Assembly (NCBI GenBank): GCA_021736785.1
Contig: JAIPFF010000014.1
Location: 43,055 to 107,054, forward strand
Length of the DNA stretch: 64,000 nucleotides
Origin: Thiohalocapsa sp.
GTDB taxonomy: Bacteria; Pseudomonadota; Gammaproteobacteria; Chromatiales; Chromatiaceae
Direction of reading: 5' to 3'
A program made the translations under genes and the position numbers. Below the pieces are notes generated by a model. The model had not been told where the DNA came from. It worked only from the letters and a program-made list of their open reading frames with translations, and did no database searches. Each line of letters opens with the position of its first letter. Position 1 is the stretch's first letter. This document shows positions 26,978 to 35,696 of this stretch, in pieces.

Positions 26978-27553
26978 TCAGAGATTTCGGACGATGACGT
27001 CCTCCATGTCCTGGAAGGTCCGGCCGTGGCCCTTGTCGCCGATGGCCTGCATGTGCCAGGTGTTCCCATCGAGATACAGCTTCGCCATCACCATGCCGGT
27101 GTGATCGCCGCCATCGAGCGTCAGGTCGAAGCGCGCGAGTTCCTTATTGTTCTCCCAGTTCAGCAACCGACAGCGCGCATTCGGGATGCCCTTGAAGCTA
27201 TCGTTGAGAAAGGAGTTCACTGTGAAAATCAGCGTGTCGACACGCCGCGGCAACAAGCCCAGGTTGACCGTGATGGTTTCGTTGTCGCCATTGCCGCCGC
27301 CGGCACGGTCATCGCCGGTATGGACAACGGCACCGTTGTTGCTTTCAAGTTGCTGAAACCAAACGACGTCCTCAAGGTTGCCGTCCGCGAACAGCAAGCA
27401 AGACGCGTCGAGATCGACGTCGATCTTCTTGGTGCCTAACAACCCCTTCTTCTCGCGCTGACCCCAGCCCAGCGCCAGCGCGACCTGCGATAGGCCGGGC
27501 TCAGACACCTTCTCGAGCGAGATCCGTTGGCCTTTGGATAGATTGACACTCAT
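26978..27553 (-). CDS. terZ: TerZ-like TerD-family protein
   Basis: This 191-residue TerD-domain protein is of the TerZ branch: it begins MSVNLSKGQRISLEKVSEPG, has the KKIDVDLDASCLLF loop preceded by a GLLGTKK insertion, and the second calcium loop GDDRAGGGNGDNE. It ends FQDMEDVIVRNL. Two ATG codons six bases apart are possible; the GGAG ribosome site is eight bases from the second (27553) and only two from the first, so I use 27553. It follows the kinase gene by about 90 bases and precedes terA by 70, giving the classic terZ-terA-terD order. Calcium-dependent stress protection is the family role. Confidence 0.9.
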   Translation of the reverse strand: MSVNLSKGQRISLEKVSEPGLSQVALALGWGQREKKGLLGTKKIDVDLDASCLLFADGNLEDVVWFQQLESNNGAVVHTGDDRAGGGNGDNETITVNLGLLPRRVDTLIFTVNSFLNDSFKGIPNARCRLLNWENNKELARFDLTLDGGDHTGMVMAKLYLDGNTWHMQAIGDKGHGRTFQDMEDVIVRNL

Positions 27554-27641
27554 TGGCATTTCTCCATCAGTATTGCCTCTGCTTCACTGTTCCGGCACAC
27601 AAACCGCGCATGCGTCGATGCGGGAGAAGGTGTGCGCCGGG

Positions 27642-29141
27642 CTATCGGCCGGCCATCTGCACGACCGCCAGGCGCCCTCCGGCTTCCTTGGAAAAGAGCA
27701 GCTGCAGCCCATCACGCAGCTGTATCCGCTCACCGATCGGGATCGCTTTCCCCGCGGTCACATCCAGACACTTCGGCAGCGCCTCGTTGACCAACCACCA
27801 GTCGCCGTGGTGCAGCACGAAGTAGCCGACGCGGCGCTTTTGGCCCTCGGTCAGGCGCTCGTTGGGCATGACGTGCGTGTGCGTATGCCACTGAAACAGC
27901 GACTGCCCGGTGTAGACCATCAAGCGCTGTCCGTCGGCACGGTAGGAGCCGCCGTGGCGCGAGGAGTAGAAGTTCAGCACCGGCAATAGGCCAGCGTACG
28001 GGGTCCCGCAGAACGGGCAGACCGGCGCGCGTGAGTTGTCGAACACGTACCAGCCTTGCTGGCAGTCCGGGTTGACGCAGGGCTGCAGCAGATCCGCGGT
28101 ACGTACCAGGGCGAACTCCCAATGCTCGGCGGTTGGTCGCGCCGAGGGGTCGCGCAACCCCTCGCCAAAGGCCTGCTTGAACAGCGGCGCGAGGTAGGGC
28201 CCGGCGAGGGTGTAGGGGAGTTTGCCAGTATCCGCCCATGGCAAATCGCCCTGGCGCACATCGGCGAGACGGATGCGGTTGCTGTCATCGTTGTCGTCCT
28301 CGATGAAGAGGGCGCGCTCTCCCATCGTCAGCGTGTCGTCGCGGTGCGGATCGGCATCATGCACCTTGCCGCCGCGCAAGGGGTGGCGGAACAACAGGTA
28401 CATGTAGACGAGTACGGCCAGCGCATGGCAATCGGTACTGATGCATGGCAGGCGCCGCTGGGCGCTGTCCCTGGGGAGATGCGCCGTTGCGACGACTTCC
28501 GGCGCGATGAAGTCCGGCGTGCCCACCACCTCTGGCGGGTACTTGCCCGGTACCACCAGGCCGTCGATGTCGATGATGCAGGCCGCGCCACTGGTTGGGT
28601 CTACGAGCGCATTCTTGTAGCTCAGGTCCGAGTGTGCCAGACCCGCCATGTGCATGCGGCGCGTGGCTCGGGCGAGGCGGATAGCGATGCGCAGGTAGTT
28701 CAGCCAGTTGCCGCGCTCGCGTGGGTCGAGAAAGCGATTCTGGTTGCTTGCCGATGCGAACCACTTGCCTTGTTTCTCCCGCCCCTTGATGCCGAGGGCG
28801 TCATCGTTGGTCGAGCCATGCTCGAAGAAGAACTGGCTGGAGTAGGTGGGCACGACCACGCCGACTCGCCCCTCATGCTCGACCATGCCGGTCGGCCAGC
28901 AGAACACTTCGCGCCAATACTCGCCGCCGGGCTGCGAGAAGATGCGGTCGCGGTAGTCTTCGCAAATCACACGCAGTCGCTCACGCGCGGCGGGGGACTG
29001 CTTTTCGCGATAGAACCCGATCACGTAGTAGCGGTCCGGCGCAAAATAGACGTCCTTCATGCCGCCCGAGCCGATGATCTCGTCGGTGAAGGCGACCGAC
29101 TCGCCGGCGAGCGTCTTTAGCTGGATTATTTTGTTTGCCAT
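27642..29141 (-). CDS. ter-linked protein kinase of the TerY-phosphatase-kinase triad
   Basis: This 499-residue serine/threonine-kinase-like protein has a glycine loop IGSGGMKDVY (about 23-32), a catalytic loop HSDLSYKN (170-177) with the catalytic aspartate and asparagine, and DIDG (191-194) in place of DFG. The usual VAIK lysine is not obvious: the equivalent strand reads YVIGFYREK. A zinc-ribbon-like segment follows (CVNPDC and CPFC, about 358-385), then a C-terminal beta-rich region. In published comparative work on ter systems such kinases accompany a PP2C phosphatase and a TerY VWA protein as a signalling triad; all three are present here. It starts nine bases after the phosphatase stop, so the two are co-translated. 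Confidence 0.82.
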   Translation of the reverse strand: MANKIIQLKTLAGESVAFTDEIIGSGGMKDVYFAPDRYYVIGFYREKQSPAARERLRVICEDYRDRIFSQPGGEYWREVFCWPTGMVEHEGRVGVVVPTYSSQFFFEHGSTNDDALGIKGREKQGKWFASASNQNRFLDPRERGNWLNYLRIAIRLARATRRMHMAGLAHSDLSYKNALVDPTSGAACIIDIDGLVVPGKYPPEVVGTPDFIAPEVVATAHLPRDSAQRRLPCISTDCHALAVLVYMYLLFRHPLRGGKVHDADPHRDDTLTMGERALFIEDDNDDSNRIRLADVRQGDLPWADTGKLPYTLAGPYLAPLFKQAFGEGLRDPSARPTAEHWEFALVRTADLLQPCVNPDCQQGWYVFDNSRAPVCPFCGTPYAGLLPVLNFYSSRHGGSYRADGQRLMVYTGQSLFQWHTHTHVMPNERLTEGQKRRVGYFVLHHGDWWLVNEALPKCLDVTAGKAIPIGERIQLRDGLQLLFSKEAGGRLAVVQMAGR

Positions 29142-29149
29142 GGGATGAC

Positions 29150-31084
29150 CTAGAACAGCAACGCGATCGTGCGGTCGTCGTGGTGGCCCTTGCTCCAGAA
29201 CTGCAGCCAGGCACGCAGTTTCTCGGGGGCCATGTCATCGTTTGCCAGTGGTTGGAGTTCCTCCCAGAATGCCAACCAGCGCTCCGGCGCCTTGAGCTCG
29301 ACGTCGGACGCGAATCGCGGGTCGCTGACCCCGTCGCTCATCAGGAACAGTGCATCGAGCTCGGGTGTGATCGCGCACTGGATGCGCCCCATGATCGCGT
29401 CGCCATCGCGCACCGCGTTGCGGTCGAGGAAGCGTGTCTGCCCGGAAAACTCCCCGGAATCCGGTTCCCCGAGCAGCCGAGCGCCTTCCACCCGGTCGCA
29501 AAACGCGATCGCGCCGTCGCCCACCCAGTAAGTCCCGACCACGTCGCCGATGGCGGTGTGCGTGTGCACGGCGATCAGCAGCGTGGTGGCGTAGTCGCGC
29601 GCTTCCATCCCGTGCTCCTGCGCCTTCTGTTCAATTGCCTTGACGGCTTCAAGCGCTGCCCCGCCAAGGGTTTGGTAAAACAGGCCGCGCCGGAGGTAGG
29701 TAAGCTCCTTGTCCTTCGCCCCGGCCTGGCTGGCGATGAGCACGTGGTCGAGGGCGGCCTGCCCGGCGGCAGCGAGGCCCTTTTCGGCGAAATCCAAAGC
29801 GACATTCGTCGCCACGCGCGAGCCGATGCGGGAACGGCTCGCGCTGCCCGCACCGTCGGCCACGGCGAGGATGTTCCAAGCCCCGTCTGTGCTTACCCTT
29901 AGGGCCACATCGTCATCGCGAAAGCCGCCGGAGTGAGCATGTGAGCGCCCCCGGACGCTTGCGGCGACCAGCCGCCGATTGCCAGCGCCGCCGATCCCGA
30001 GCGACTGCTCGTCGGGCTTCCAACCAGGCGCGTCCCGGTCGGACGGCTTGTTCTGCCAGAGCGAGCGCGGATCGTGGTTTACGATCAGTTCCGCGCCCAC
30101 GGTGAGCGGCGACTCAGCGTCCGAGTTCGCGCAAGAAATGACGATCGAATACTCGCCCGGATGCGGTGCCTCGCCGGACAGCAAGCCATCGCAATAGTCA
30201 ACACCGGCCTCTGGCGGAATCTCGCAAGAGAGGATACGGGCGGGTCGCCCGGTATCGTCACGGACGCTAATGGTCGACGAGTACGACTCACCGGCGTTGG
30301 CATTGGATGCGATGGTGACATGCATGCGTCGGGGCTGCGGTTCGGCGCGAGGCAGCGGGGCCGTGGGGACTACGCCGGGGCGGCGGTGCCGGTCGATGGC
30401 TGCTCCTTGCGTCGGGTCAGCGACCTCCTCGGGCGGCACCTGATTCGCTGAGGCGCGCGGAGGAGAGCGATCTTTGCCGAGACATACGGCAGGGTCGGCG
30501 GGATCCTCTACGTCGTTGCCTTCTTCCAGCGCCGGCTGGTCGTCGGGTACTTCAGTACCCGTCTTTGCGAGCTGCAGCGGCGCCTCTTGGTCGAGATGCT
30601 CCTCGGGGTCGTCTGCGCCGCCCGGTTCGCCGGCTTGCACCTGTGCGAGTAGATCTTCAGGCGCTTCGCTGCCAGTCTGCGCGAGTTGCTGCGGCGCCTC
30701 TTGGTCGAGATTCTCCGCGGGGTCGGATGCGTTGCCCGGTTCGTCGGCTTCTTGCAGTGCCGGCAGGTCTTCGGGTATTTCGGTGCCAGTCTGCGCGAGT
30801 TGCTGCGGCGCCTCCCGGTCGAGGGCCTCGATAGGTTCGGGCCCGCCTCCCGCGGAAGTGCCCCCCGCGTGCGCCGGTTGGTCGTTTGAGGCAATGCGGG
30901 GGTCGTCCTCATGGCTGTGGCGTACGCCCGCCGACGCGGCTTGGGCCGACGTCACCATCTGTCGCGCCAAGTTGAGCAATTGCTCCTTGGTCGCGGCGTC
31001 GATCTCGGCGTCCCCGACAGGTATTCGGCTAAGCAGTACGTCGATCAGGTCGTGCGCGAGGCGCTCGTTATCGGTGTTCATCAT
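29150..31084 (-). CDS. PP2C-family phosphatase with three 38-residue repeats
   Basis: This 644-residue protein has three parts. An N-terminal helical segment (1-55) is followed by a low-complexity region with three tandem 38-residue repeats (88-201, each starting LDREAPQQLAQTG or similar). A beta-rich middle domain (about 250-330) leads to a C-terminal PP2C serine/threonine phosphatase domain (about 385-644). PP2C metal-site motifs are visible: ILAVADGAGS, then YWVGDGAIAF, LFLMSDGVSD and HHDDRT near the end. It should reverse the action of the neighbouring kinase. The repeats are acidic and proline-rich and probably form a flexible spacer or docking arm. Two adjacent ATG codons open the gene. 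An IS481 element lies just upstream and separates it from the three TerY genes. Confidence 0.85.
   Translation of the reverse strand: MMNTDNERLAHDLIDVLLSRIPVGDAEIDAATKEQLLNLARQMVTSAQAASAGVRHSHEDDPRIASNDQPAHAGGTSAGGGPEPIEALDREAPQQLAQTGTEIPEDLPALQEADEPGNASDPAENLDQEAPQQLAQTGSEAPEDLLAQVQAGEPGGADDPEEHLDQEAPLQLAKTGTEVPDDQPALEEGNDVEDPADPAVCLGKDRSPPRASANQVPPEEVADPTQGAAIDRHRRPGVVPTAPLPRAEPQPRRMHVTIASNANAGESYSSTISVRDDTGRPARILSCEIPPEAGVDYCDGLLSGEAPHPGEYSIVISCANSDAESPLTVGAELIVNHDPRSLWQNKPSDRDAPGWKPDEQSLGIGGAGNRRLVAASVRGRSHAHSGGFRDDDVALRVSTDGAWNILAVADGAGSASRSRIGSRVATNVALDFAEKGLAAAGQAALDHVLIASQAGAKDKELTYLRRGLFYQTLGGAALEAVKAIEQKAQEHGMEARDYATTLLIAVHTHTAIGDVVGTYWVGDGAIAFCDRVEGARLLGEPDSGEFSGQTRFLDRNAVRDGDAIMGRIQCAITPELDALFLMSDGVSDPRFASDVELKAPERWLAFWEELQPLANDDMAPEKLRAWLQFWSKGHHDDRTIALLF
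30482..30823 (-). repeat. three in-frame 114-bp tandem repeats in the phosphatase gene
   Basis: Three consecutive 114-base units encode residues 88-125, 126-163 and 164-201 of the PP2C protein. The first two are most alike (LDxEAPQQLAQTGxExPEDL); the third has drifted at its C-terminal half. Because the period is a multiple of three, gain or loss of a unit would keep the frame, so the number may vary between strains. Confidence 0.85.
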
Positions 31085-31171
31085 TGGCTCGAAACAGTCG
31101 TAAACTCGACGTGCACGCTGTTGTGCGTCCGCCCGAGTTGCATGGTTTAGGTAGCGTCAATATTCAACCGA

Positions 31172-32188
31172 TCAGATGCTCTTGCCAGGTCCCGGCAGAT
31201 TAGCAGGGTCGACAACAAACAACTCCGGCTGCTTTTGATGCCAATCGATGAGCGCCTGTACCGGGCTGATGTGGCCGAGGTTGCGTTGCGGGATATGGTG
31301 ATTGTAGAGCGTTGCGTAGCGTTGCAGGGTGTCGTCGAGGTGTTCGCCGGTGCGAAAGCGGGTGGTGGCGAGGACCTCGGCGATGCGCCCGTTGAAGCGC
31401 TCGACCATGCCGTTGGTTTGCGGTCGAGCGGGTTTGATCAGGCGATGCTCGATGTGTTGTTCGGCGCACAGGCGATCGAGCGGGTGGCGCCCGGTGGGCT
31501 TGCGCTCGCCGGTGGCGCAGAATCGATCGGTGAACTCCTTGCCGTTGTCGGTCAAGAGGGTGCGCAGTTTGAACGGTGCCGCGGCGAGCAGGCGCTTGAG
31601 GAAGGCCGTCGCACTCTTGGCGGACTTGTCGGGCAAGCGTTCGAGGTAGACCCAGCGGGTGGCGCGGTCGATGGCGACGAACAGGTAGGTGCGCTGATCC
31701 TCGTCGGGCATCTGCGGGAGGTATTTGACGTCCACGTGCACGAAGCCCGGTGTGTAGGCTTTGAAGCCCTTGGCGGGGGCGCGGGGCGGTTCCTGCTTCG
31801 GGCGCAGCGCGGCCAGGTTGGCGACGCCGTGGCGGCGCAGGCAGCGATCGAGCCCGGAGCGCGAGACGCCGGCGTTGATGAACTCGCGCACCACCGCGAG
31901 CAGATCGTCGAGCGGCAGCAGCGTGGTCTTGCGCAGTTCCACCACCAGCACCTCTTGCGCCGGCGTGAGGGTGGTCTGCAGGCGATGCGGCCAGTGCGAG
32001 GCATCCTGCACGTGCGCGCGCGTGCGCCACTTGCGCACCGTCTCTTCGCTCAGGTTGTACTGTCGCGCGAGCACCGACGTGGGCGCGTCGGAGGACTGCA
32101 ACTCGCGCCGGATGGCGGGCGTGGTGCGGGCGTTCTTGTGCAGGCGGACTTCCATCGGTGTCGGGGTCTCCGATGTGAAACGATGCAT
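31172..32188 (-). CDS. IS481-family transposase
   Basis: This 338-residue DDE transposase has an N-terminal helix-turn-helix region (LARQYNLSEETVRKWR) and an rve-type integrase core. The catalytic residues can be read as D in FVHVDVKYL, D in LLTDNGKEF and E in NGMVERFNG. The C-terminal LGHISPVQALIDWHQ phrase is typical of IS481. The frame is intact, so the element may still be active. It sits between the third TerY gene and the phosphatase gene, breaking what would otherwise be a continuous ter operon. I could not define its terminal inverted repeats by eye. ATG codons at 32188 and 32155 are both possible starts. Confidence 0.9.
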   Translation of the reverse strand: MHRFTSETPTPMEVRLHKNARTTPAIRRELQSSDAPTSVLARQYNLSEETVRKWRTRAHVQDASHWPHRLQTTLTPAQEVLVVELRKTTLLPLDDLLAVVREFINAGVSRSGLDRCLRRHGVANLAALRPKQEPPRAPAKGFKAYTPGFVHVDVKYLPQMPDEDQRTYLFVAIDRATRWVYLERLPDKSAKSATAFLKRLLAAAPFKLRTLLTDNGKEFTDRFCATGERKPTGRHPLDRLCAEQHIEHRLIKPARPQTNGMVERFNGRIAEVLATTRFRTGEHLDDTLQRYATLYNHHIPQRNLGHISPVQALIDWHQKQPELFVVDPANLPGPGKSI

Positions 32189-32215
32189 AATGGATTGCCT
32201 CGCGCGGCGCGCCTC

Positions 32216-32266
32216 CGCCGGGGCCGACTGCGCTCGACCTACGGGCTCCCTGCGTCGGCCCCGGCG
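32216..32266. repeat. 13-bp inverted repeat upstream of the IS481 gene
   Basis: The arms CGCCGGGGCCGAC (32216-32228) and GTCGGCCCCGGCG (32254-32266) are perfectly complementary around a 25-base loop. The structure lies between the IS481 transposase start and copy 2 of the 70-bp repeat. It could be a terminator for transcription entering from the ter genes, or part of a mobile-element end. Confidence 0.7.
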
Positions 32267-32272
32267 GCGAAG

Positions 32273-32342
32273 GCTTCCATTACGTCCCTGGCCAGGAACA
32301 GAGCATGGCTGCTTCTTGGCTAGTAATCATCCGGGACCAGGC
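32273..32342 (-). repeat. 70-bp dispersed repeat, copy 2
   Basis: This is the most diverged of the three copies but is collinear with the other two along its whole length. It lies two bases beyond the stop codon of the 353-residue TerY-like gene and about 85 bases from the IS481 transposase start. In this copy the conserved minus-strand frame contains a TAG (in place of TGG), so it cannot encode the peptide kept in copy 1. Confidence 0.8.
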
Positions 32343-32344
32343 AG

Positions 32345-33406
32345 CTAGCCTTGTCCCCGCTGGATCGTGAAATCGTCTTCACCGCCCCCCTGGAAATGCA
32401 CATCCGCATGGCACCAGGGACAGTGCGCTTCACCGGGGCCCGCGAGGCAGAGCAGATGACCGCAGCGGCACTGCGCGATCGTAATGGGGTTGCCGCAACA
32501 CGGACAGGCGGCCGCTCCCTCAAGGTCCGCGGTACTGGCCTCGCCCCCACTCGCGCCTTGTCGGGTCCAATCGAAATACTCCTCGGTCAGCGGGTAGGCG
32601 CCCGTGATGCGGTATCCTTCAACGGGGATCTCCAGGAACTCGGTGCTCACTGCGTCACCTTGGTAGCGGTCATACTTCACGAGGTATGGCCGCGCGGTAT
32701 TCTGGCAGCGGCCGACCATGACGACGCAGTCGGCGTCGGCGTCGGCGCTCGGCGCCTCATCGGTGCGCGGGCGGGCGAGCGCGATGGCGCGGTTGTCGAC
32801 CTTTGCCAGCGAGATGCGCCCGGCATCCGGGTCGCCCACGCGTTCGCTTTGCATCGAGACGGACTCGGTCAGCCAACGCACGAACACCTCAAAGCCGCCA
32901 GTCACCTTTGGGTCGAAGGTGAAGATGTGGTTCGTCAGAGTGGCGAGGACCGCTTGGTCGGCGTACTCCCCCATCGCGACAGCGACCAGGTCGACGCGGG
33001 AGAGGTAGCGCGATTGCCAGCGTTCGCGCGCCGCGTTAACGTCGTCCGTGGGCTTGCCGTCGGTAAACAGATAGACGATGGGGCGCCAGTCGCCCTTGCG
33101 CGTGCTGTCGCCCCGAACGACCTGCCGGTCGATTTCATCCATCACCAGTTCGAGCGCGGCGCCGAGGGCCGTGCCACCGCCGATCGGCAGCGGCGGCGCG
33201 CGAAACGCCGGCAACTCGCAGAGATCAACCAGTGTGCGCGCGATTCCAGCGAAGGCAATGACCGACAAGTACACCGTGTCGAGCGCCTGGGCATTCGTGC
33301 GCAAGGTCGCAACGATGGTCCCAATCGCTTCTTCGAGCTGCTCTCGGTTTGTACCGGCCATCGACTCGGAGACGTCGAGGACCAAAAAAACGGGGAGGCG
33401 TCGCAT
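32345..33406 (-). CDS. TerY-like VWA protein with C-terminal zinc ribbon
   Basis: This 353-residue protein begins MRRLPVFLVLDVSESMAG, placing the metal-ion-dependent adhesion site (DVSES) at residues 11-15; the VWA domain runs to about 200, with LFTDGKPTDD as the second metal loop. The C-terminal part (about 300-353) is a treble-clef or zinc-ribbon module with paired cysteines and a histidine (CPCCG, CRCGHLLC, CPWCH). This VWA plus zinc-ribbon layout is that of TerY in the published TerY-phosphatase-kinase triad. The start at 33406 follows the upstream TerY stop by 14 bases; the frame stays open far upstream as a shadow of that gene. It is the last TerY before the IS481 insertion. Confidence 0.85.
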   Translation of the reverse strand: MRRLPVFLVLDVSESMAGTNREQLEEAIGTIVATLRTNAQALDTVYLSVIAFAGIARTLVDLCELPAFRAPPLPIGGGTALGAALELVMDEIDRQVVRGDSTRKGDWRPIVYLFTDGKPTDDVNAARERWQSRYLSRVDLVAVAMGEYADQAVLATLTNHIFTFDPKVTGGFEVFVRWLTESVSMQSERVGDPDAGRISLAKVDNRAIALARPRTDEAPSADADADCVVMVGRCQNTARPYLVKYDRYQGDAVSTEFLEIPVEGYRITGAYPLTEEYFDWTRQGASGGEASTADLEGAAACPCCGNPITIAQCRCGHLLCLAGPGEAHCPWCHADVHFQGGGEDDFTIQRGQG

Positions 33407-33419
33407 CGGTCTCAGCTGT

Positions 33420-34061
33420 TCAGAAGGCGATCCGGACCTCTCCCGGAAGCTCCGGGAGGGTGTCGGTTTCGGTAATGCCGCCGCTGCGTCCGCTGGCGGC
33501 AATCGTGCTCGATACCCACTGGAAGAACTGTGCGAACGCGGCGCCGTCGAGCGTGTCGAGGGAGACCACGGTATCGGTGAGTTCCAGCAGTCGGTCGCGC
33601 TTGGCACGCGGACCGGCGGCGCAGGCGATGATGCGGGCGAAGTTGCGCCGTTTGACCTCGACAATGCCCTCTTGGTAGGCCTGCGTGTCGGATGGGCTGC
33701 CGTCGGTCATCACAAAGGCCATCGGCCGCCAGTCGCCACGGTTGTCGTTGGTGTTGCGCACGACATCCCGGTCGACCCGTTGCGCCAACAGCTTGAGCGC
33801 GGCGCCCAGGAACGTCGCGCCGGAAGACGGCACCTCGATCTCGGGTATGCGTACCTGATCGATCGGCGTCAGGCCGAACACCTCCTTTGCTGCCAGGTCG
33901 AAGGTGATCAGCGACAAATGCACGCTGTCCAAAGCGAACGGGTCGCGACGCAGCGCCTGCTCCATCGCTTTGAGGCCAACGTTGAGCGACTGGATGGGCT
34001 CCCCTGCCATACTCCCAGAAGTGTCCAGCAACACATAGACAGGGAGCCGTCTGTGTGCCAC
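33420..34061 (-). CDS. TerY-like VWA protein
   Basis: This 213-residue VWA-only protein has the metal site DTSGSMAG at about residues 13-20 and the second loop VMTDGSPSD at about 117-125. It lacks the zinc-ribbon tail of its downstream neighbour. The start codon is GTG at 34061, supported by an AGGAG ribosome site eight bases upstream that overlaps the end of the preceding gene; only three bases separate them, so translation is probably coupled. VWA proteins of this type are thought to present or sense partners in the ter phospho-signalling module. The sequence is intact. Confidence 0.88.
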   Translation of the reverse strand: MAHRRLPVYVLLDTSGSMAGEPIQSLNVGLKAMEQALRRDPFALDSVHLSLITFDLAAKEVFGLTPIDQVRIPEIEVPSSGATFLGAALKLLAQRVDRDVVRNTNDNRGDWRPMAFVMTDGSPSDTQAYQEGIVEVKRRNFARIIACAAGPRAKRDRLLELTDTVVSLDTLDGAAFAQFFQWVSSTIAASGRSGGITETDTLPELPGEVRIAF

Positions 34062-34064
34062 TGC

Positions 34065-34709
34065 TTAGACTCCTGCCACGTTGATTTCTGGCGGCGGCGG
34101 CGGCAAGTCGCCGAGTCCACCAACATCGCGCTTGGTCAGATCAACCTTCTGACTGCTCATGGACACGGACGCGGACACCCAGGCGAAGAAGCTGTTGATC
34201 GTGGAGGCATCCGCGGTGTCGAGCGTCACGACGGCCTCGGTGAGTTCGCGCAGCACGGTGGTATCCGCGTGCGCGCCAGCGGCGCATGCGACCAGGGTGG
34301 CGATCGGCACCTTTTCCAAGTCGGCTTTGCCACGACGCCAGTCATCCGTGGGGCCGCCGTCGGTCATCAGGAACACGAGCGGCTTCCAGTCACCACGCCG
34401 TTCTGAGGTGCCCCGGATCACGTCGCGTTCGATGGCCTTCGACAGCAGCGTCAGTGCCGCGCCCATGCTGGTCGTGCCGGAAGCGGTGATGGAGGGGGCC
34501 TTGAACGCCGTCACTTCGACCAACGGTGACACCTCCTGCGCCGCGGAGCCGAATGTGATGACTGACAGATACGCCGTTTCTAACGCGTGCGGGTCTCTGC
34601 GTAGCGCCGACAGCAGGGCCTGAAGGCCGGTCTGAACGGCTTCGACCGGTTCTCCAGTCATGGACGCGGAAGTGTCGAGCAAGAGATAGACGGGAAGACG
34701 TCTGGACAT
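34065..34709 (-). CDS. TerY-like VWA protein, first of three
   Basis: This 214-residue VWA protein begins MSRRLPVYLLLDTSASMTG (metal site DTSAS), with LMTDGGPTDD as the second loop, and ends in a proline-rich tail (LPPPPPEINVAGV). It is a close paralogue of the next gene in length and order of motifs. The ATG at 34709 has an AGAGAGG ribosome site; an upstream in-frame ATG at 34739 is less well placed. It follows terB by about 85 bases. Three successive VWA genes suggest repeated duplication of terY, with only the last copy carrying the zinc ribbon. Confidence 0.88.
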   Translation of the reverse strand: MSRRLPVYLLLDTSASMTGEPVEAVQTGLQALLSALRRDPHALETAYLSVITFGSAAQEVSPLVEVTAFKAPSITASGTTSMGAALTLLSKAIERDVIRGTSERRGDWKPLVFLMTDGGPTDDWRRGKADLEKVPIATLVACAAGAHADTTVLRELTEAVVTLDTADASTINSFFAWVSASVSMSSQKVDLTKRDVGGLGDLPPPPPEINVAGV

Positions 34710-34794
34710 GGGGGCCTCTCTGTTGGGGCGTTCGTTCACGGCCCGGTCAGTCCGGCGCTAAGCGTGCACCGGCCGGGCGCGCTGCTGCGCAGCT

Positions 34795-35259
34795 TCAGGG
34801 GGTCTTGGTCGCCGGCAGAAATTCAGCTGGGTCGAGGCCAAGTTCCTGGCACATGCGGGTCACCGCCGCGCGCTCGTCCTGGTCGAAGTTCCCATCAGCG
34901 GCGGCGATGACGCAGCAGGCGCGCACAAGCAGGCGCGCTTCAGCCGGCTTGTTCTTGATGCCGGACACGACCTTTAGCGCCTCTGCCTCACCGATTTGCG
35001 CATCGAAGTCGTACTTCGCGCAGTGAGCCTCGAAGGCCTTGATAACGTTGGCGGTCTCGTAGAGCGAGAGCACGTCGGACGTCTGCATGAAACCCATCAT
35101 TTTTCGCTTTTCGTCGGGCGTCACGATGCCGTCCGCGTTGGCGATGATGGCGCAGCCCGCCGTGCAGGCATCCATGAAATTACGGTTCATGGTGCGCTTG
35201 GCCTCATCGCGCAGACCCTCTCCCATCCCCTTGAGTTTGTCCATCATTCCGGCTAACAA
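34795..35259 (-). CDS. terB: TerB-domain protein
   Basis: This 154-residue all-helical TerB (TerB/DjlA-like) protein carries the duplicated metal-binding signatures IIANADGIVTPDEKRKM (first half) and VIAAADGNFDQDERAAV (second half). TerB is cytoplasmic, binds metal through these acidic motifs, and is thought to link the membrane part of ter systems to the TerD proteins. I place the start at TTG 35259 because a GGAGG ribosome site lies exactly seven bases upstream; earlier GTG/TTG codons at 35292 and 35289 have none. It is the first gene of the leftward ter operon. A GC palindrome lies in its leader. Confidence 0.85.
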   Translation of the reverse strand: MLAGMMDKLKGMGEGLRDEAKRTMNRNFMDACTAGCAIIANADGIVTPDEKRKMMGFMQTSDVLSLYETANVIKAFEAHCAKYDFDAQIGEAEALKVVSGIKNKPAEARLLVRACCVIAAADGNFDQDERAAVTRMCQELGLDPAEFLPATKTP

Positions 35260-35294
35260 GTGCTTACCTCCAGTGGTTTGCTTTGTCACCAAGT

Positions 35295-35367
35295 CGCGCG
35301 CGGCGCGCGCCGCGCGCGTCGGTCGCGCCTTGACATAAGCTCATCGTATGCAATGCGTGGTTGTCAA
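35295..35367 (-). promoter_or_regulatory. ter operon leader: GC palindrome and candidate -35 box
   Basis: A perfectly self-complementary 24-base run of alternating G and C (35295-35318) lies about 35 bases upstream of the terB start codon. Further upstream on the minus strand a perfect TTGACA box (35367-35362) sits in an AT-richer stretch, but I see no equally good -10 box at 16-18 bases. The palindrome would be in the transcribed leader and could act as a hairpin or as alternating-purine-pyrimidine DNA. Confidence 0.45.
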
Positions 35368-35696
35368 TCAAGCACTCGATCCACCTATTCCGTGTATGCT
35401 GTCTGGTTCCGTGATCTGAATGAACCGCCGGCGCAGAATTCCCGTTACAGAACAAAAGGCTGGGAGTAAAATGGGCCCATTCGATAGCTCACCCGGCAGG
35501 TGACAAGTTGCGACGGTTCATCATCACCGAATCCGAGGCGGATCTTACCTCCCACGCGGGGCTTGGTCTCATTGGCATGGCGTTAAATGAACGCGCCAAC
35601 TTGGCGGCGGATGCGGCGGCGGTGTCGCCGCTGCGTTGCGACGCCATGAGCCACGCTAACATGCTGTCGTGCTATGTGGCGCTGCTGTGTCTGAGT

